Assembly: GCA_947178105.1 (NCBI GenBank)
Contig: CAMWXD010000001.1
Span: forward strand, 62,001 to 126,000
Reading direction: 5' to 3'
Source: an uncultured Eubacterium sp.
GTDB lineage: Bacteria; Bacillota; Clostridia; Lachnospirales; Lachnospiraceae
DNA length: 64,000 nucleotides
The translations under genes and the position numbers were made by a program. The notes under the pieces were generated by a model. It was not told where the DNA came from, made no database searches, and saw nothing but the letters and a program-made list of their open reading frames with translations. How positions within the stretch are numbered: position 1 is the first letter of the stretch; each line of letters opens with the position of its first letter. Shown here in pieces: positions 32,744 through 41,947 of this stretch.

Positions 32744-35700
32744 GCAATGTCCTCTGCACCGTTACAGAACCGCTTGAGATCCCGTTTGCGTTGATCAGAT
32801 GGATCGTGATCGTCTGCTCCGTAAATGTCTGCGGAAGCTGTATCGTATAAATATACCCGTTATATGCCTGGTTAAAGACACCTGTCTGCGAGGTATAATC
32901 TACCCCGTCGATATTTACAACAAGCGTCCCTGCCTCTTTTGTCAGTACATCCATCGTCTGTGTATCGACGGTAATATCGCTCGTTAATACAGACGGTGTT
33001 TCCGGTGTTACAACCGTCGGCACATACTCGATGACAGACTGCTCGGTTACTTCCGCGATCTTGCCGCCGCTCCTTGCTACAATATAGACCTTTTCTCCTG
33101 CCATCAAAGGCTCGCTCAGCGGCAGAGTAAACTGTCCCAGGCTGTCCAGCGTCACACGTGTGCTGTTGCCGCGTACAACTACGTTTACTTCATACGTCGG
33201 CAGCGTATCGCCCTTCACCTGTGTACTGTTGCTGTAGATTGGCTGTACCCTTGTATCCGCCTTTGTCACATAATTTTCAAATGGCTTTACTGTTACGGCT
33301 GTTGCCGCGCTTGTCCTTGCTTCGCCGTCCTTGACATCGTTTGCCATTACCGTAATGACCTGTCCTGCCGAAGCAAGGCTTGTCTTGACTGCAAACGTGC
33401 CGTCCGGCTGTATATCGCCTGTAAATTGGCGATCGCCGATGATAACTGTAACCGTGCCTGACTCATTTACATTTGTCACCTGCCCGTACAGGTAATCTTC
33501 CACATCGCACACTTCCTGGAGCACTGGTACATTTGGCGCTGCATCCGCCACTTCCGCTGATACGGTACCGCTCCTCCTGCCAGCTTTATCCAGTGTTACA
33601 AATTTTACCGATACGCCTGCATTTTGAATCGGCAGAGACATCTCAAAATTATTTCTGGACAGTGTGAGGTCAACGGTATTGACAATCCGTGACTTGCTGT
33701 ACAACTCTGATTTTTCATACAATGCCTTATCTGCTGCGGACATATATACATTCGAGCCTATAATCGCTACGACTGCCGCAGAAGAGCCGGTATAATAACC
33801 GTTGATTTTATCTGACTTATTCGTAATTGTATTGACAACCGGAGCATCCGGCCCGTTTTTAAACACTGTCGTAGAAACGGTCTTGCTCTGCCTGCCGGTT
33901 TCGTCCGTACAGAATACAGATACGATGCTGCCTGCCGGCATACGCTCTACAGAACACGTATAGGTGCCGTCCTCAAGCACTTCTACTTCATACGTATTTC
34001 CGTTTGCATCGATATGCACAGTCATGCCTGGCTTTGCCGTCCCGGTAACTGCAGATACTTTATTGCTGATCTTATTGACTGTCGGTGCGTCGACAACGTC
34101 CGGGTTGATGTTTGTAATGTTGACATATTTGACGATCTGGTTGCCGGCAGGATCCTGTGCCATGACAGAATAGATCCCGTTTTCCTGCGCCGTAAAATAA
34201 CCGCGTGTCACATTTTCGGCTGTTTCCCATACCGCGCTGCCGGCTGCTTCCTGCCCAGGCGCCCACTTTAGCTGCGCGATGCCGGAACGGTCGTTTGCCT
34301 GCACTTTGACCTCTACCGGCTGGTTTGTCTCCTCAGATACCGTAGCGGAAACTATGAGCATTGGCTTTAACGTATCCGCCTGCTCCATCTCGCCTGCCTC
34401 GATAAACTGCGCCAGGTAATAGGCAAACGTCTCGTTGCTGCTTAAAAGCCCCTGGAACCACTGCCGCATAGCCGCATCTGTCTGGGACAGGACACTGGAA
34501 CGCACGACATACGGGCGCTGCGTATCAAACTGTACCTTCCAGTTGTAGTCGGTATTGACCGATAAATTGCCAAACTCCTGCTGCTGTTTGATAAAATTAA
34601 TCAGATGCACATAGGCAAGGTCTGTTTTTCCAAGCAATTTCTGCGAAGAAATCGTGCCTGTCGCATCGGTGTTGCCTGGAATCGTATGGCTGACAAGGAT
34701 CAGCCTCTGGTCGTCCGTAATCGGCTGCCCATTATAGGTCATGCTTATGATCCGGTTTGCGTAGGCGTCCTTTTGCTCCCCGGATTTTGTATAACGTGCC
34801 GGGCGTGTGGCGTCGATCGTATATTCAATGCCGTCAAATACTGCAAAAGAGCTCCAGTCCTCCAGCCAGTCGGAAGCTGCGATGGACGATGCGCCCCGCT
34901 CTTCCAGCAACTGCTGCAATACCGCATCCGAGGTAATCGTGCCGTTTGCCGGCGCATATACGCTTGCCGTCCATTCCAGCAGCTCTCTTAGCTGTCCGCC
35001 GCTGATCCAATAGATGATATTATTATTATGGTTATCCTGCTGCATATTCAGGATATCTTTCATCGTAATGGTGCCGTTTAAGCTGATATTATCCTCTGCT
35101 GACTGGCTGCCGCTGAGCGTATATTTGGTCATCGCCACGACCGGGCAGTCTGCATACAGGCTTTTGCCCGCGCCGCCTGTATACGTCAGTCCATACTGAA
35201 TCTTGGATTCATTGACCAACTGGATCGCATAGTTGTCCTCCAACAATGCAAAATAGCTGTTGATCCTCTCATCGGAACCAAACGTTCCGATCACCTCTGA
35301 CAGAGACTGGTTTACAGCGTCGATCTCCGGCTCCTGCGATTCTAAAATCACATTGCTCGAAGGCGTATCTTTTGTGACCATACGCAGCTCTGCTGCGGAT
35401 TCTGCTACTTTGATCTGCCCATCGTCCTGGATCTCCAGGTTCAGGTCTATAATGCCGATGCCTGCGCCATGGTCTTTGATCATCGTAACCGCTTTGCCGT
35501 TCATCAGCCCCGTCTTTTTATCGACATTCGGCAGACGGTAATATACGGCTGACGCACTGTCTGTGGACGGATAGTTTTTATGCCCGTGCCCCGCTACGAC
35601 GGCATCCACGTTTGCCAGCTTGGTCAATGCATAGACTGCATTGTCGCTGTCTGGGTCCGGGTTTGCATTGCCGAACGAAGAATGCGCAACGGCAATGACA

Positions 35701-36428
35701 AGATCCGCCCCCTGCGCTTTCAGATAAGCCGCCTGCTTTTCCACCGTGCTTACGATCGGCAGCGCAATCAGGTCTTCCTTGCAGTTGGAATAGGAAGACA
35801 TCGACGGGATCGTAACACCGACCACGCCGATCTCCACATTGACCGACTTATTTTTGCTTGTCTTTAACTGCTTGGAGATCATCTTTGTCTCTTCCCATGC
35901 GGTTTCCCCGGTATCCGCCAGTATAATATTGGACAGTACGCATTTTTTCTTAAGCCCCGACAGCTCAAGCTGCTTGTCAATATATTGGTACCCATAGTCA
36001 AAATCATGGTTGCCAAGCGTTATGACATCATAATTGACCATTGCCATTGCCTTATAAATCGGCTGTACCGTATCTTCGGACTGTTCCTTCAAATAATCCG
36101 CGGCATAGCCGTATACGGAATCTCCGGTATCTACCGTCATCGTATTGCGGGTGCCGACTTCCTGGCGCGCTTCCTTGATCAGCGTGTACGCCTGCGCCAG
36201 GCTTCCCGGTTTTTCGCTTGCTGTGTCATAGTGTGTCGTGGATACCTGCCCGTGCAGGTCGGTCGTAGATATAATCCGCAGCGCTGCGGTATGCGGCTGC
36301 GGCTGCTTTTCCGTCTTCTTTTTGGCGGCAGCCTGTACGGCGGCCTGCGGGCAGCTCATCCATACAAGCGCCAAAACCAACAGTAAAGATAAGACCCTGT
36401 TCCGCTTTTTTGTTCCTGTTTTGCTCAT
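32736..36428 (-). CDS. Secreted 5'-nucleotidase/cyclic phosphodiesterase with Ig-like repeats
   Basis: A 1230-residue exported protein. A signal peptide (VLSLLLVLALVWMS, cleaved near VQAAA) is followed by a calcineurin-like phosphoesterase domain (about 45-330; ISTTDLHGQ, GNHDFDYGYQ and AGHGHKNYP carry the metal ligands). A 5'-nucleotidase C-terminal substrate domain (about 370-640) comes next, then several Ig-like domains of about 85 residues (about 720-1220; for example SAVTGTAKPGMTVHIDANG). No LPXTG or SLH anchor. It would release phosphate and nucleosides from nucleotides outside the cell. Location in a surface-polymer cluster, overlapping the next gene, suggests a link to CDP/CMP or phosphate recovery, but that is inference. 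Confidence 0.85.
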   Translation of the reverse strand: MSKTGTKKRNRVLSLLLVLALVWMSCPQAAVQAAAKKKTEKQPQPHTAALRIISTTDLHGQVSTTHYDTASEKPGSLAQAYTLIKEARQEVGTRNTMTVDTGDSVYGYAADYLKEQSEDTVQPIYKAMAMVNYDVITLGNHDFDYGYQYIDKQLELSGLKKKCVLSNIILADTGETAWEETKMISKQLKTSKNKSVNVEIGVVGVTIPSMSSYSNCKEDLIALPIVSTVEKQAAYLKAQGADLVIAVAHSSFGNANPDPDSDNAVYALTKLANVDAVVAGHGHKNYPSTDSASAVYYRLPNVDKKTGLMNGKAVTMIKDHGAGIGIIDLNLEIQDDGQIKVAESAAELRMVTKDTPSSNVILESQEPEIDAVNQSLSEVIGTFGSDERINSYFALLEDNYAIQLVNESKIQYGLTYTGGAGKSLYADCPVVAMTKYTLSGSQSAEDNISLNGTITMKDILNMQQDNHNNNIIYWISGGQLRELLEWTASVYAPANGTITSDAVLQQLLEERGASSIAASDWLEDWSSFAVFDGIEYTIDATRPARYTKSGEQKDAYANRIISMTYNGQPITDDQRLILVSHTIPGNTDATGTISSQKLLGKTDLAYVHLINFIKQQQEFGNLSVNTDYNWKVQFDTQRPYVVRSSVLSQTDAAMRQWFQGLLSSNETFAYYLAQFIEAGEMEQADTLKPMLIVSATVSEETNQPVEVKVQANDRSGIAQLKWAPGQEAAGSAVWETAENVTRGYFTAQENGIYSVMAQDPAGNQIVKYVNITNINPDVVDAPTVNKISNKVSAVTGTAKPGMTVHIDANGNTYEVEVLEDGTYTCSVERMPAGSIVSVFCTDETGRQSKTVSTTVFKNGPDAPVVNTITNKSDKINGYYTGSSAAVVAIIGSNVYMSAADKALYEKSELYSKSRIVNTVDLTLSRNNFEMSLPIQNAGVSVKFVTLDKAGRRSGTVSAEVADAAPNVPVLQEVCDVEDYLYGQVTNVNESGTVTVIIGDRQFTGDIQPDGTFAVKTSLASAGQVITVMANDVKDGEARTSAATAVTVKPFENYVTKADTRVQPIYSNSTQVKGDTLPTYEVNVVVRGNSTRVTLDSLGQFTLPLSEPLMAGEKVYIVARSGGKIAEVTEQSVIEYVPTVVTPETPSVLTSDITVDTQTMDVLTKEAGTLVVNIDGVDYTSQTGVFNQAYNGYIYTIQLPQTFTEQTITIHLINANGISSGSVTVQRTLHV

Positions 36429-36516
36429 GATACTTCCTAACTCCTATTCTAAGTACAGAAATTCTGTTGCAAATTGAAATTCCTTCCCTTAATGAAACGT
36501 TGTTTTTTTCTTATGT

Positions 36517-37713
36517 CTAATTTTTCTTATGCCTGTTTACATAGGCTTTCGCCCAGTCCTTTAACGTAACGTTCTCCAACTGCTGTTCCAGCTTGCGGAT
36601 CCTTGCCACTTCTTCCGGGAGCATCCCGCCGTTTTCTTTTTTCAGGCGTTTTTCCAAAGTTGCGGCTTTCTTTTTAAATTTGTTGCGTTCTTCCAAAAGC
36701 CCACGGTTTTGGTGCAGCCATTTTTCCAGCGTCCAGTGCATCAGCTCATTCTGCCAGCGGCGCGCTTCTTCTTCTGTATAAGCCGTCTTTTTCACCTGTG
36801 CGATCGGCAGCGTATTGTCCTTTGTCTCATCGATAAACTGCCGGATGCTGTTTGTCAGAGCTTCCCTTGTCGGCAGATGCTCCTGCTTGTTTGCAGGCGG
36901 GCTGTTATAATCAAAATCAATTTTCCCGGAAATAAAATCCTTGTCTGCGATGTTGTGCACCCAGTTATAATACGGCGCCCATCTGGACGTATTTCCGGCA
37001 TCGTTCATATTTACAATCGACAGCACCGGCGTCTCCATCGCCAGGCATGGCAGCGATACATGCAGCCTTCTTGTCACGACAAACCTGGCATTTTGATACT
37101 GCGTCAAAATATCCTCCACCGCTGCAAACCGCTCCTCCATCGTCGCATTGGATTTGCGGTAGTCGCAGTGATGCGTCAGTACCCGGATTTCCAGCCCGCT
37201 GTCTTTTAGCCACTCCCTTGCCGCTGCCTCCAGCTCCGGCTTTAAATCCACCAGGCAGACATACGTGCCTGCATCCTTTGTCTTTTTCTGCTTTGGCAGC
37301 GTCAGCGTAATGCAGCCGCTGAAATAACAGTCAAAACCACGCTCGGTAAAAAAGTCCAGCGTCGTCTGGTCGCGGCACCCAATCGGCCCGTTCGCGCGGA
37401 AAAAATCACCGCCGATGCCCTGGAGCCACTCATCCTGGATCGGAGAAGCCTTTCGGTATATCGTATAATTATTCATATGCATACTGACCAGCTTCGGCAC
37501 GATACACTCTGCCGGAGGCCAATTCCATTTCTGCCACATCCACCAGGCGCTCATAATCACGCCGACCGGTTCATTGCCTTCGGACTGGAAAGAATCGATA
37601 TTTTCCCGTTCCACGAGATAATCCACATGCGGTAAAAACTGCGCAGACGCATAAGCCTGAATATCATCTCCCAGATTCATCGTCGTCTTATGCATTAATA
37701 CTCCATATTTCAT
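36517..37713 (-). CDS. Polysaccharide pyruvyl transferase family protein
   Basis: A 398-residue protein that begins MKYGVLMHKTTMNLGDDIQA, the nucleotide-sugar-like fold start of pyruvyl transferase-family proteins, with FRANGPIGCRDQTTLDFF (about 128-145) and FVVTRRLHVSLPCLAM (about 223-238). The C-terminal 90 residues form a Lys/Glu-rich coiled coil (LEERNKFKKKAATLEKRL). Family members add ketal-pyruvate to sugars; the distant relationship means another transferase role is possible. The start at 37713 has GGAGG in front and lies 2 bases past the upstream SDR gene stop, so they are coupled. Confidence 0.75.
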   Translation of the reverse strand: MKYGVLMHKTTMNLGDDIQAYASAQFLPHVDYLVERENIDSFQSEGNEPVGVIMSAWWMWQKWNWPPAECIVPKLVSMHMNNYTIYRKASPIQDEWLQGIGGDFFRANGPIGCRDQTTLDFFTERGFDCYFSGCITLTLPKQKKTKDAGTYVCLVDLKPELEAAAREWLKDSGLEIRVLTHHCDYRKSNATMEERFAAVEDILTQYQNARFVVTRRLHVSLPCLAMETPVLSIVNMNDAGNTSRWAPYYNWVHNIADKDFISGKIDFDYNSPPANKQEHLPTREALTNSIRQFIDETKDNTLPIAQVKKTAYTEEEARRWQNELMHWTLEKWLHQNRGLLEERNKFKKKAATLEKRLKKENGGMLPEEVARIRKLEQQLENVTLKDWAKAYVNRHKKN

Positions 37714-37715
37714 CA

Positions 37716-38846
37716 CTACCTCCATTCTGCTGTACTGCCAGGCTTCATACTTGCAGCCAGCCTTGTAAACATTTCTTTCAGCCCAACCGTCGGCTTCCAT
37801 CCAAGCGCTTGCAGCCTGCCGCTGTCCAGCGCAATGACCATCTCCGGGTTATAGCCGAAAGAGGCCACATCCTTTGGCATGTCAAACGTCACATGGATGC
37901 CCGCCTGTGGAAACGTATCGCATACAAGCTGCGCCATATCCGCAATCGATATTTTCGTCTCCATATTGGTCACATTGTATGCCGTGCCCGGCTCCCCTTT
38001 TAACAAAAGCAAAAGCATCGCCGCCACAGCATCCTTCGTATAGCAGTAGCTGCGCACCGTCTGCCCCTTTGTATGCAGCACGATATCCTTTTTCTCCAGC
38101 GCGCACCTGGCAAATTCCGCAAATACCCTGCCGTCGTCATATTCCACCCCTGCGCCAAACGTCTGGGACAGCCTGGCGATTTTCACCGGCACCTGGTACT
38201 GTGACGTATATGACGCACAGATACATTCTACCATGCGCTTGCCTTCGGAATAGCTGCTGCGCACCGAAAGAGGATCGATATACCCGCTGTAGGACTCCCC
38301 GATCAGCCCTGCGTCTGCGGAAGGCGTTCCGTATACTTCCAGGGACGACAGGTATAAAAATCCTTCCGCCTGCTTTGCCCTCGCAAATTCAAGCATATTT
38401 ACCGTACCATTGACCGCAGTCATAATGGTCTCTACCGGATTCGATACAAAGTATCTGGAGCTTGTAGCGCTTGCTCCATGAATGATATAATCCACCTTCT
38501 GTTCACATACCGGCACTTTTGACACATCTCCGTATACAAGCTGTAAATCGTCCCGTGCCAGCAGTCCGGCGAACACCCGCTTTGCCTTTTGCTCATTGCG
38601 CACAAAAGCAAGAATACGGATATTCGTACCAAGTACGCGGTTGCTGCACAAAAGCGCCTTTATCACCTGAGAGCCTAACAGCCCGGTTGCCCCGGTCACA
38701 AATACCGTCTTGTCTTTCAATCGCTCAAACGGCACCGTGCCTTCCTTTAAAAGCAGCTCCAGGTCTTCCTGCAGCACCGCGTCCTGCGGGCTTTCCAGAA
38801 TCTGAGCGTCTGTATCTGATTTTCTATCCACTTTCCTGTCCTCCAT
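37716..38846 (-). CDS. NAD-dependent sugar epimerase/dehydratase (extended SDR)
   Basis: A 376-residue extended short-chain dehydrogenase. After an N-terminal extension of about 45 residues come the NAD loop VTGATGLLGSQV (about 51-62), the catalytic Tyr-x-x-x-Lys in SSYSEGKRMVE (about 200), and a C-terminal substrate domain. Such enzymes act on nucleotide-activated sugars: epimerases, dehydratases, decarboxylases. Here the upstream gene encodes a cytidylyltransferase, so a CDP-linked or phospho-sugar substrate is possible. Substrate not readable. Confidence 0.8.
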   Translation of the reverse strand: MEDRKVDRKSDTDAQILESPQDAVLQEDLELLLKEGTVPFERLKDKTVFVTGATGLLGSQVIKALLCSNRVLGTNIRILAFVRNEQKAKRVFAGLLARDDLQLVYGDVSKVPVCEQKVDYIIHGASATSSRYFVSNPVETIMTAVNGTVNMLEFARAKQAEGFLYLSSLEVYGTPSADAGLIGESYSGYIDPLSVRSSYSEGKRMVECICASYTSQYQVPVKIARLSQTFGAGVEYDDGRVFAEFARCALEKKDIVLHTKGQTVRSYCYTKDAVAAMLLLLLKGEPGTAYNVTNMETKISIADMAQLVCDTFPQAGIHVTFDMPKDVASFGYNPEMVIALDSGRLQALGWKPTVGLKEMFTRLAASMKPGSTAEWR

Positions 38847-38939
38847 TGATTCACGATATTCCCTTGTTTTGGCAGGCTAACGCATACTGTCATTCTTCCC
38901 TGTTTCAGTGCTTTTATGCCTTGCCTTTCTGATTGGGCT

Positions 38940-39710
38940 TTACGATTTCCTGTGCTTGTTCATACGGGTTTCTATGCGGTTTGTAATGCCAAGCCCGAAT
39001 GCCTGCTCGTTTTCCTTGTATTGAAGCAGCGCCCGGAACATATACACGTCCTCTGGCGTCGTGACCTTGATATTGCCGCGGTTGCCCGGCACCATATGCG
39101 CTTCCCCTCCCTGGCTGCGAATAATCGTACAGGCGTCCACCATATTTTCATAGCGCTCCGGCCTTTCGCGCACCTTGTCATGTGCCGCAATAATATCCTT
39201 TAAATAAAAGCTCTGCGGAGCCTGCGCCGCAAACGTATCCTTGCGGTACGGAACAGACTCGACACACTGTCCGTCATGGCTTAGCAGGATCGTCTCATAG
39301 CACGCCGTACAGGTAATCGCATTGCCGTTTTTCTTTACGCCTGCGATATTATTGGAAATCACCTCATAAGATACAAACGGGCGCACGCCGTCGTGCAGCA
39401 GCACAATGGAATCGTCAGGATTTTCAGCTTCCGCGCGTTTGAGGGCATTGTATATGGAATCCTGCGCCGTCGTCCCGCCCGGGATAATCGCCGCGGTCTT
39501 GTGCAGGCGATATTCGTCCACCAGCTCCTGCATATACCCAATGTATTCCTCCAGTACGGAAATATAGATCTTATCGATCTCGTCATGATACTGGAACAAC
39601 TGCAGCGTATGGACAATAACCGGTTTTCCGTTGATCTCCAAAAACTGCTTCGGGATGCCCGAACCCATACGGACGCCGCTGCCGCCTGCAAAAATAATTG
39701 CAATATTCAT
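38940..39710 (-). CDS. Second IspD/TarI-family cytidylyltransferase
   Basis: A 256-residue paralogue of the TarI-like enzyme. The CTP loop reads FAGGSGVRMGSGIPKQF (about 7-23), then GGTTAQDSIYNAL, LLHDGVRPFV and NIKVTTPEDVYMF. The S-G-I-P-K-Q variant and the neighbours (SDR downstream, phosphotransferase upstream) differ from the tarI-tarJ pair, so it may activate a different alditol or act as the cell's IspD for isoprenoids. A strong GGAGG precedes the ATG. It lies 18 bases after the upstream phosphotransferase gene. Confidence 0.8.
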   Translation of the reverse strand: MNIAIIFAGGSGVRMGSGIPKQFLEINGKPVIVHTLQLFQYHDEIDKIYISVLEEYIGYMQELVDEYRLHKTAAIIPGGTTAQDSIYNALKRAEAENPDDSIVLLHDGVRPFVSYEVISNNIAGVKKNGNAITCTACYETILLSHDGQCVESVPYRKDTFAAQAPQSFYLKDIIAAHDKVRERPERYENMVDACTIIRSQGGEAHMVPGNRGNIKVTTPEDVYMFRALLQYKENEQAFGLGITNRIETRMNKHRKS

Positions 39711-39728
39711 CTTTTTTCCTCCATCCGT

Positions 39729-41471
39729 TTACACCGGCTTAAAATCAAGCGTTTCCAGCTCCTTATTGACCGCTGCATCCGCCGCAAGCTCTTTTTTTAC
39801 CGAATCCGGGAGCCGCCCTAAAATAATCCAGTCAATCACCCTGTCAGACGCATGGCTGTCAATATAATCAAAGTGCTTTTCTACATATTCCTCTACCTTT
39901 GGATAATCGAAATCTTTTTCCGCAATGGCGGTTAAGATCTCGTCAAACGTATGGCAGACTTTTCCCGGCGCCGATTCTTCATAAGCCCTGTGAAACCCTC
40001 TGGAGAAGGAATACTGGATCTCATCAAACGCAAAAAACAGCATCGGCTTTTTCATCAGTGAATATTCAAAAATATTCGAAGAATAATCTGTGATCAATAG
40101 CTCTGTAATATAAAACAGGTCGTTGATATTCGGATACCTGCCTACATCGGCAAACCTGTCTCTATATTTCTCTTCGATCGGAACCTGTGAAGCAACCCAC
40201 GGATGCATTTTAAACAGCACTACATATTCGTCGCCGCAAAGCTCATAGAGCCGTTCAAAATCGATCAGCTCATACGGATAGTGCGCATTCGCCTTATTCG
40301 TCCCGCGGTAAGTCGGCGCAAATAAAATGACCTTCTTATTTTTGCACATCGGATATCTTTCATACAGCTCTTTCGTCTTTTTTGCCCGGTAATCTTCATC
40401 CAGATACTCGTCGATCCTTGGCATTCCAGTCGGAAGCACCTGCGAATCATTGATTCCCCATACTTCCGAAAAGAAATGCGCGATATTTTTCGAACCTGAT
40501 ATTCCATATTTGTACTGCCTGTGGCAGCTATACGGCGCAGGGCATCCGATATGCCCCCACCTGCTGTAGCCGGACGACTTAAATCCAGCCCCTGCGTGCC
40601 ATAGCTGTACCAGCGTCGTATCCTTGTCCAGAATCAGCCAGTCCAACACCGGCGCATGGTCATCCAGGAAAATAAAATCGCTCATCGCCATCTTCTTTAG
40701 CATGTCCATCCAGCTTTTAATCCCCTGGCGCGGATTGGTGACCGAAGAACGGTACGATTCCACAATGATATAATCCTTGTCCATACCACGCGCAAGCATC
40801 CGGTCTTTGACCGCTTTTAAGTTTGTGCTGATGCTCGTACTCTGCTCAGACATAAACATCACAACCGGCTTAGCGCTTTTATGCTTATATTTTTTCCGGT
40901 ATTTCCAGTACATATCCACCTTTAGCGGCTTATTGATCTTGGAATACTTCTTGATAAGCTGCTCCTTCGGATGAAAGCCCTTTTTTGCCGCGTGTGCCAC
41001 CGGAGCGCTGATGCCTGTGCGTCCCCCTGCAAGCACATACATAATAAACGGCAGCCCCTCATCCCCCTCCGTCACATAAAACGTAACGGAATATACTTTC
41101 GCACGCCCTCCATACAAAAAGTTCCGGGACGCGCTGCTCATCTCCTTTACGAGTGATTCCGCAATCTCCGCCTTCGCCATCTGGCGTTTTTTCTGGCAGA
41201 TAATCATAGAATAAGTACCCTGCGGGAGGCATAACCCATTGCCAGGATTGGTAATATTAATTTTCAGCTTATAAGTATCTCCCTCGATCTGGGTCACCTT
41301 TAGCTTCGCTTTTGGTTCAAACAGGCCGTTAATCAGATAAAAAGACAGCTTGCTGTCCCTGTCCGCTCCTTCAGCAAAGGCAACCTTTACTTCTATATGG
41401 AGCCAGATGCGTTCCCATGTCAGCTTTGTAACTCTGGCAGTGATCTGCCGCTTGCCTATCAGATTCTCCAT
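39729..41471 (-). CDS. Large CDP-glycerol phosphotransferase family protein (TagF type)
   Basis: A 580-residue protein: an N-terminal beta-rich domain (about 1-165), then the glycerophosphotransferase domain with TTLVQLWHAGAGFKSSGY (about 285-302), APTYRGTNKA, LFKMHPWV and ITDYSSNIFEYSLMKKP (about 460-476). It is the largest of the three family members here and the likeliest polymerase. Catalytic histidines are in the WHA and HPW motifs. First gene of the minus-strand polymer cluster; AGGAG lies 11 bases before the ATG. The chain-forming role is inferred from size and family. Confidence 0.87.
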   Translation of the reverse strand: MENLIGKRQITARVTKLTWERIWLHIEVKVAFAEGADRDSKLSFYLINGLFEPKAKLKVTQIEGDTYKLKINITNPGNGLCLPQGTYSMIICQKKRQMAKAEIAESLVKEMSSASRNFLYGGRAKVYSVTFYVTEGDEGLPFIMYVLAGGRTGISAPVAHAAKKGFHPKEQLIKKYSKINKPLKVDMYWKYRKKYKHKSAKPVVMFMSEQSTSISTNLKAVKDRMLARGMDKDYIIVESYRSSVTNPRQGIKSWMDMLKKMAMSDFIFLDDHAPVLDWLILDKDTTLVQLWHAGAGFKSSGYSRWGHIGCPAPYSCHRQYKYGISGSKNIAHFFSEVWGINDSQVLPTGMPRIDEYLDEDYRAKKTKELYERYPMCKNKKVILFAPTYRGTNKANAHYPYELIDFERLYELCGDEYVVLFKMHPWVASQVPIEEKYRDRFADVGRYPNINDLFYITELLITDYSSNIFEYSLMKKPMLFFAFDEIQYSFSRGFHRAYEESAPGKVCHTFDEILTAIAEKDFDYPKVEEYVEKHFDYIDSHASDRVIDWIILGRLPDSVKKELAADAAVNKELETLDFKPV

Positions 41472-41517
41472 GTTAGTCTATTCTCCTTATGTTAATACTT
41501 TATTAAATGCGCCACTG

Positions 41518-41784
41518 TCATTTCTTTGCATATTCTTTTTCTATATCATTTATCTGCATCATTTCTGCATCTAAACGGGCAAATGCATAATTGGATTTAT
41601 TATAACAGAAAATACAAAGATTAGCAATCGGGGAAGTTTTTACATTTTTTTGGGGCATATTATGCGGATCTTTGTCATAGTTTATTTTCCGCCATCTTAG
41701 CTGGAACCTGGGACAGCTTGTTACTGTTCGCACCAGGACTTTGCATTTACTGCAAAGTCCGTAAGAATGCGTAAATTCAGCCAA
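41518..41784 (-). CDS. Doubtful 88-residue frame with two CxxC pairs
   Basis: The frame encodes GLCSKCKVLV near the start and NLCIFCYNK in the middle, which could be a zinc ribbon, and a helical tail ending NDIEKEYAKK. Its first third is formed by a perfect DNA palindrome, however, and no ribosome binding site is seen. Probably a mobile-repeat remnant rather than a gene. Confidence 0.22.
   Translation of the reverse strand: MAEFTHSYGLCSKCKVLVRTVTSCPRFQLRWRKINYDKDPHNMPQKNVKTSPIANLCIFCYNKSNYAFARLDAEMMQINDIEKEYAKK
41736..41760. repeat. Perfect 10-bp palindrome, possible mobile repeat
   Basis: GGACTTTGCA, 5-base loop, TGCAAAGTCC, with no T run on either side. About 35 bases on lies a second self-complementary patch (TTCGCGAAGCGAA within AGCCC...GGGCT, about 41787-41825). 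Together they look like a short structured repeat rather than a terminator. Confidence 0.4.
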
Positions 41785-41846
41785 GAAGGAAATCAGCCCT
41801 TCGCGAAGCGAACTTCAAATGGGCTTACAAAGTTACAAAATCCCTA

Positions 41847-41875
41847 TTGATTTTTGTGGCATACTATCATATAAT
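41847..41875 (+). promoter_or_regulatory. Promoter of the Abi_2 gene
   Basis: TTGATT (41847-41852), 17-base spacer, perfect TATAAT (41870-41875). The transcript would start near 41882, inside any longer upstream reading frame. Confidence 0.75.
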
Positions 41876-41881
41876 ATCATT

Positions 41882-41940
41882 AACAGAACCCGACACGCCT
41901 CTTTTCAATGCGTACCACGTCGGGTCATTTCATTTACGGG
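41882..41940 (+). ncRNA. Stem-loop leader RNA of the Abi_2 gene (abiF-RNA-like)
   Basis: ACCCGAC (41888-41894) pairs with GTCGGGT (41919-41925); inside it ACGC (41895-41898) pairs with GCGT (41910-41913), leaving an ACCAC bulge on the 3' side and an 11-base loop. The 38-nt bulged stem-loop begins at the predicted 5' end of the message and stops 22 bases before the start codon. Structured RNAs upstream of AbiF-type genes have been described; identity with that motif was not tested. Confidence 0.5.
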
Positions 41941-41947
41941 GGACAAT

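Noticed and set aside
41819-41947. N-terminal extension of the Abi_2 protein from an upstream ATG
   Set aside because: The extension spans the TATAAT promoter and the stem-loop; the ATG at 41948 has the ribosome binding site and matches the family start.
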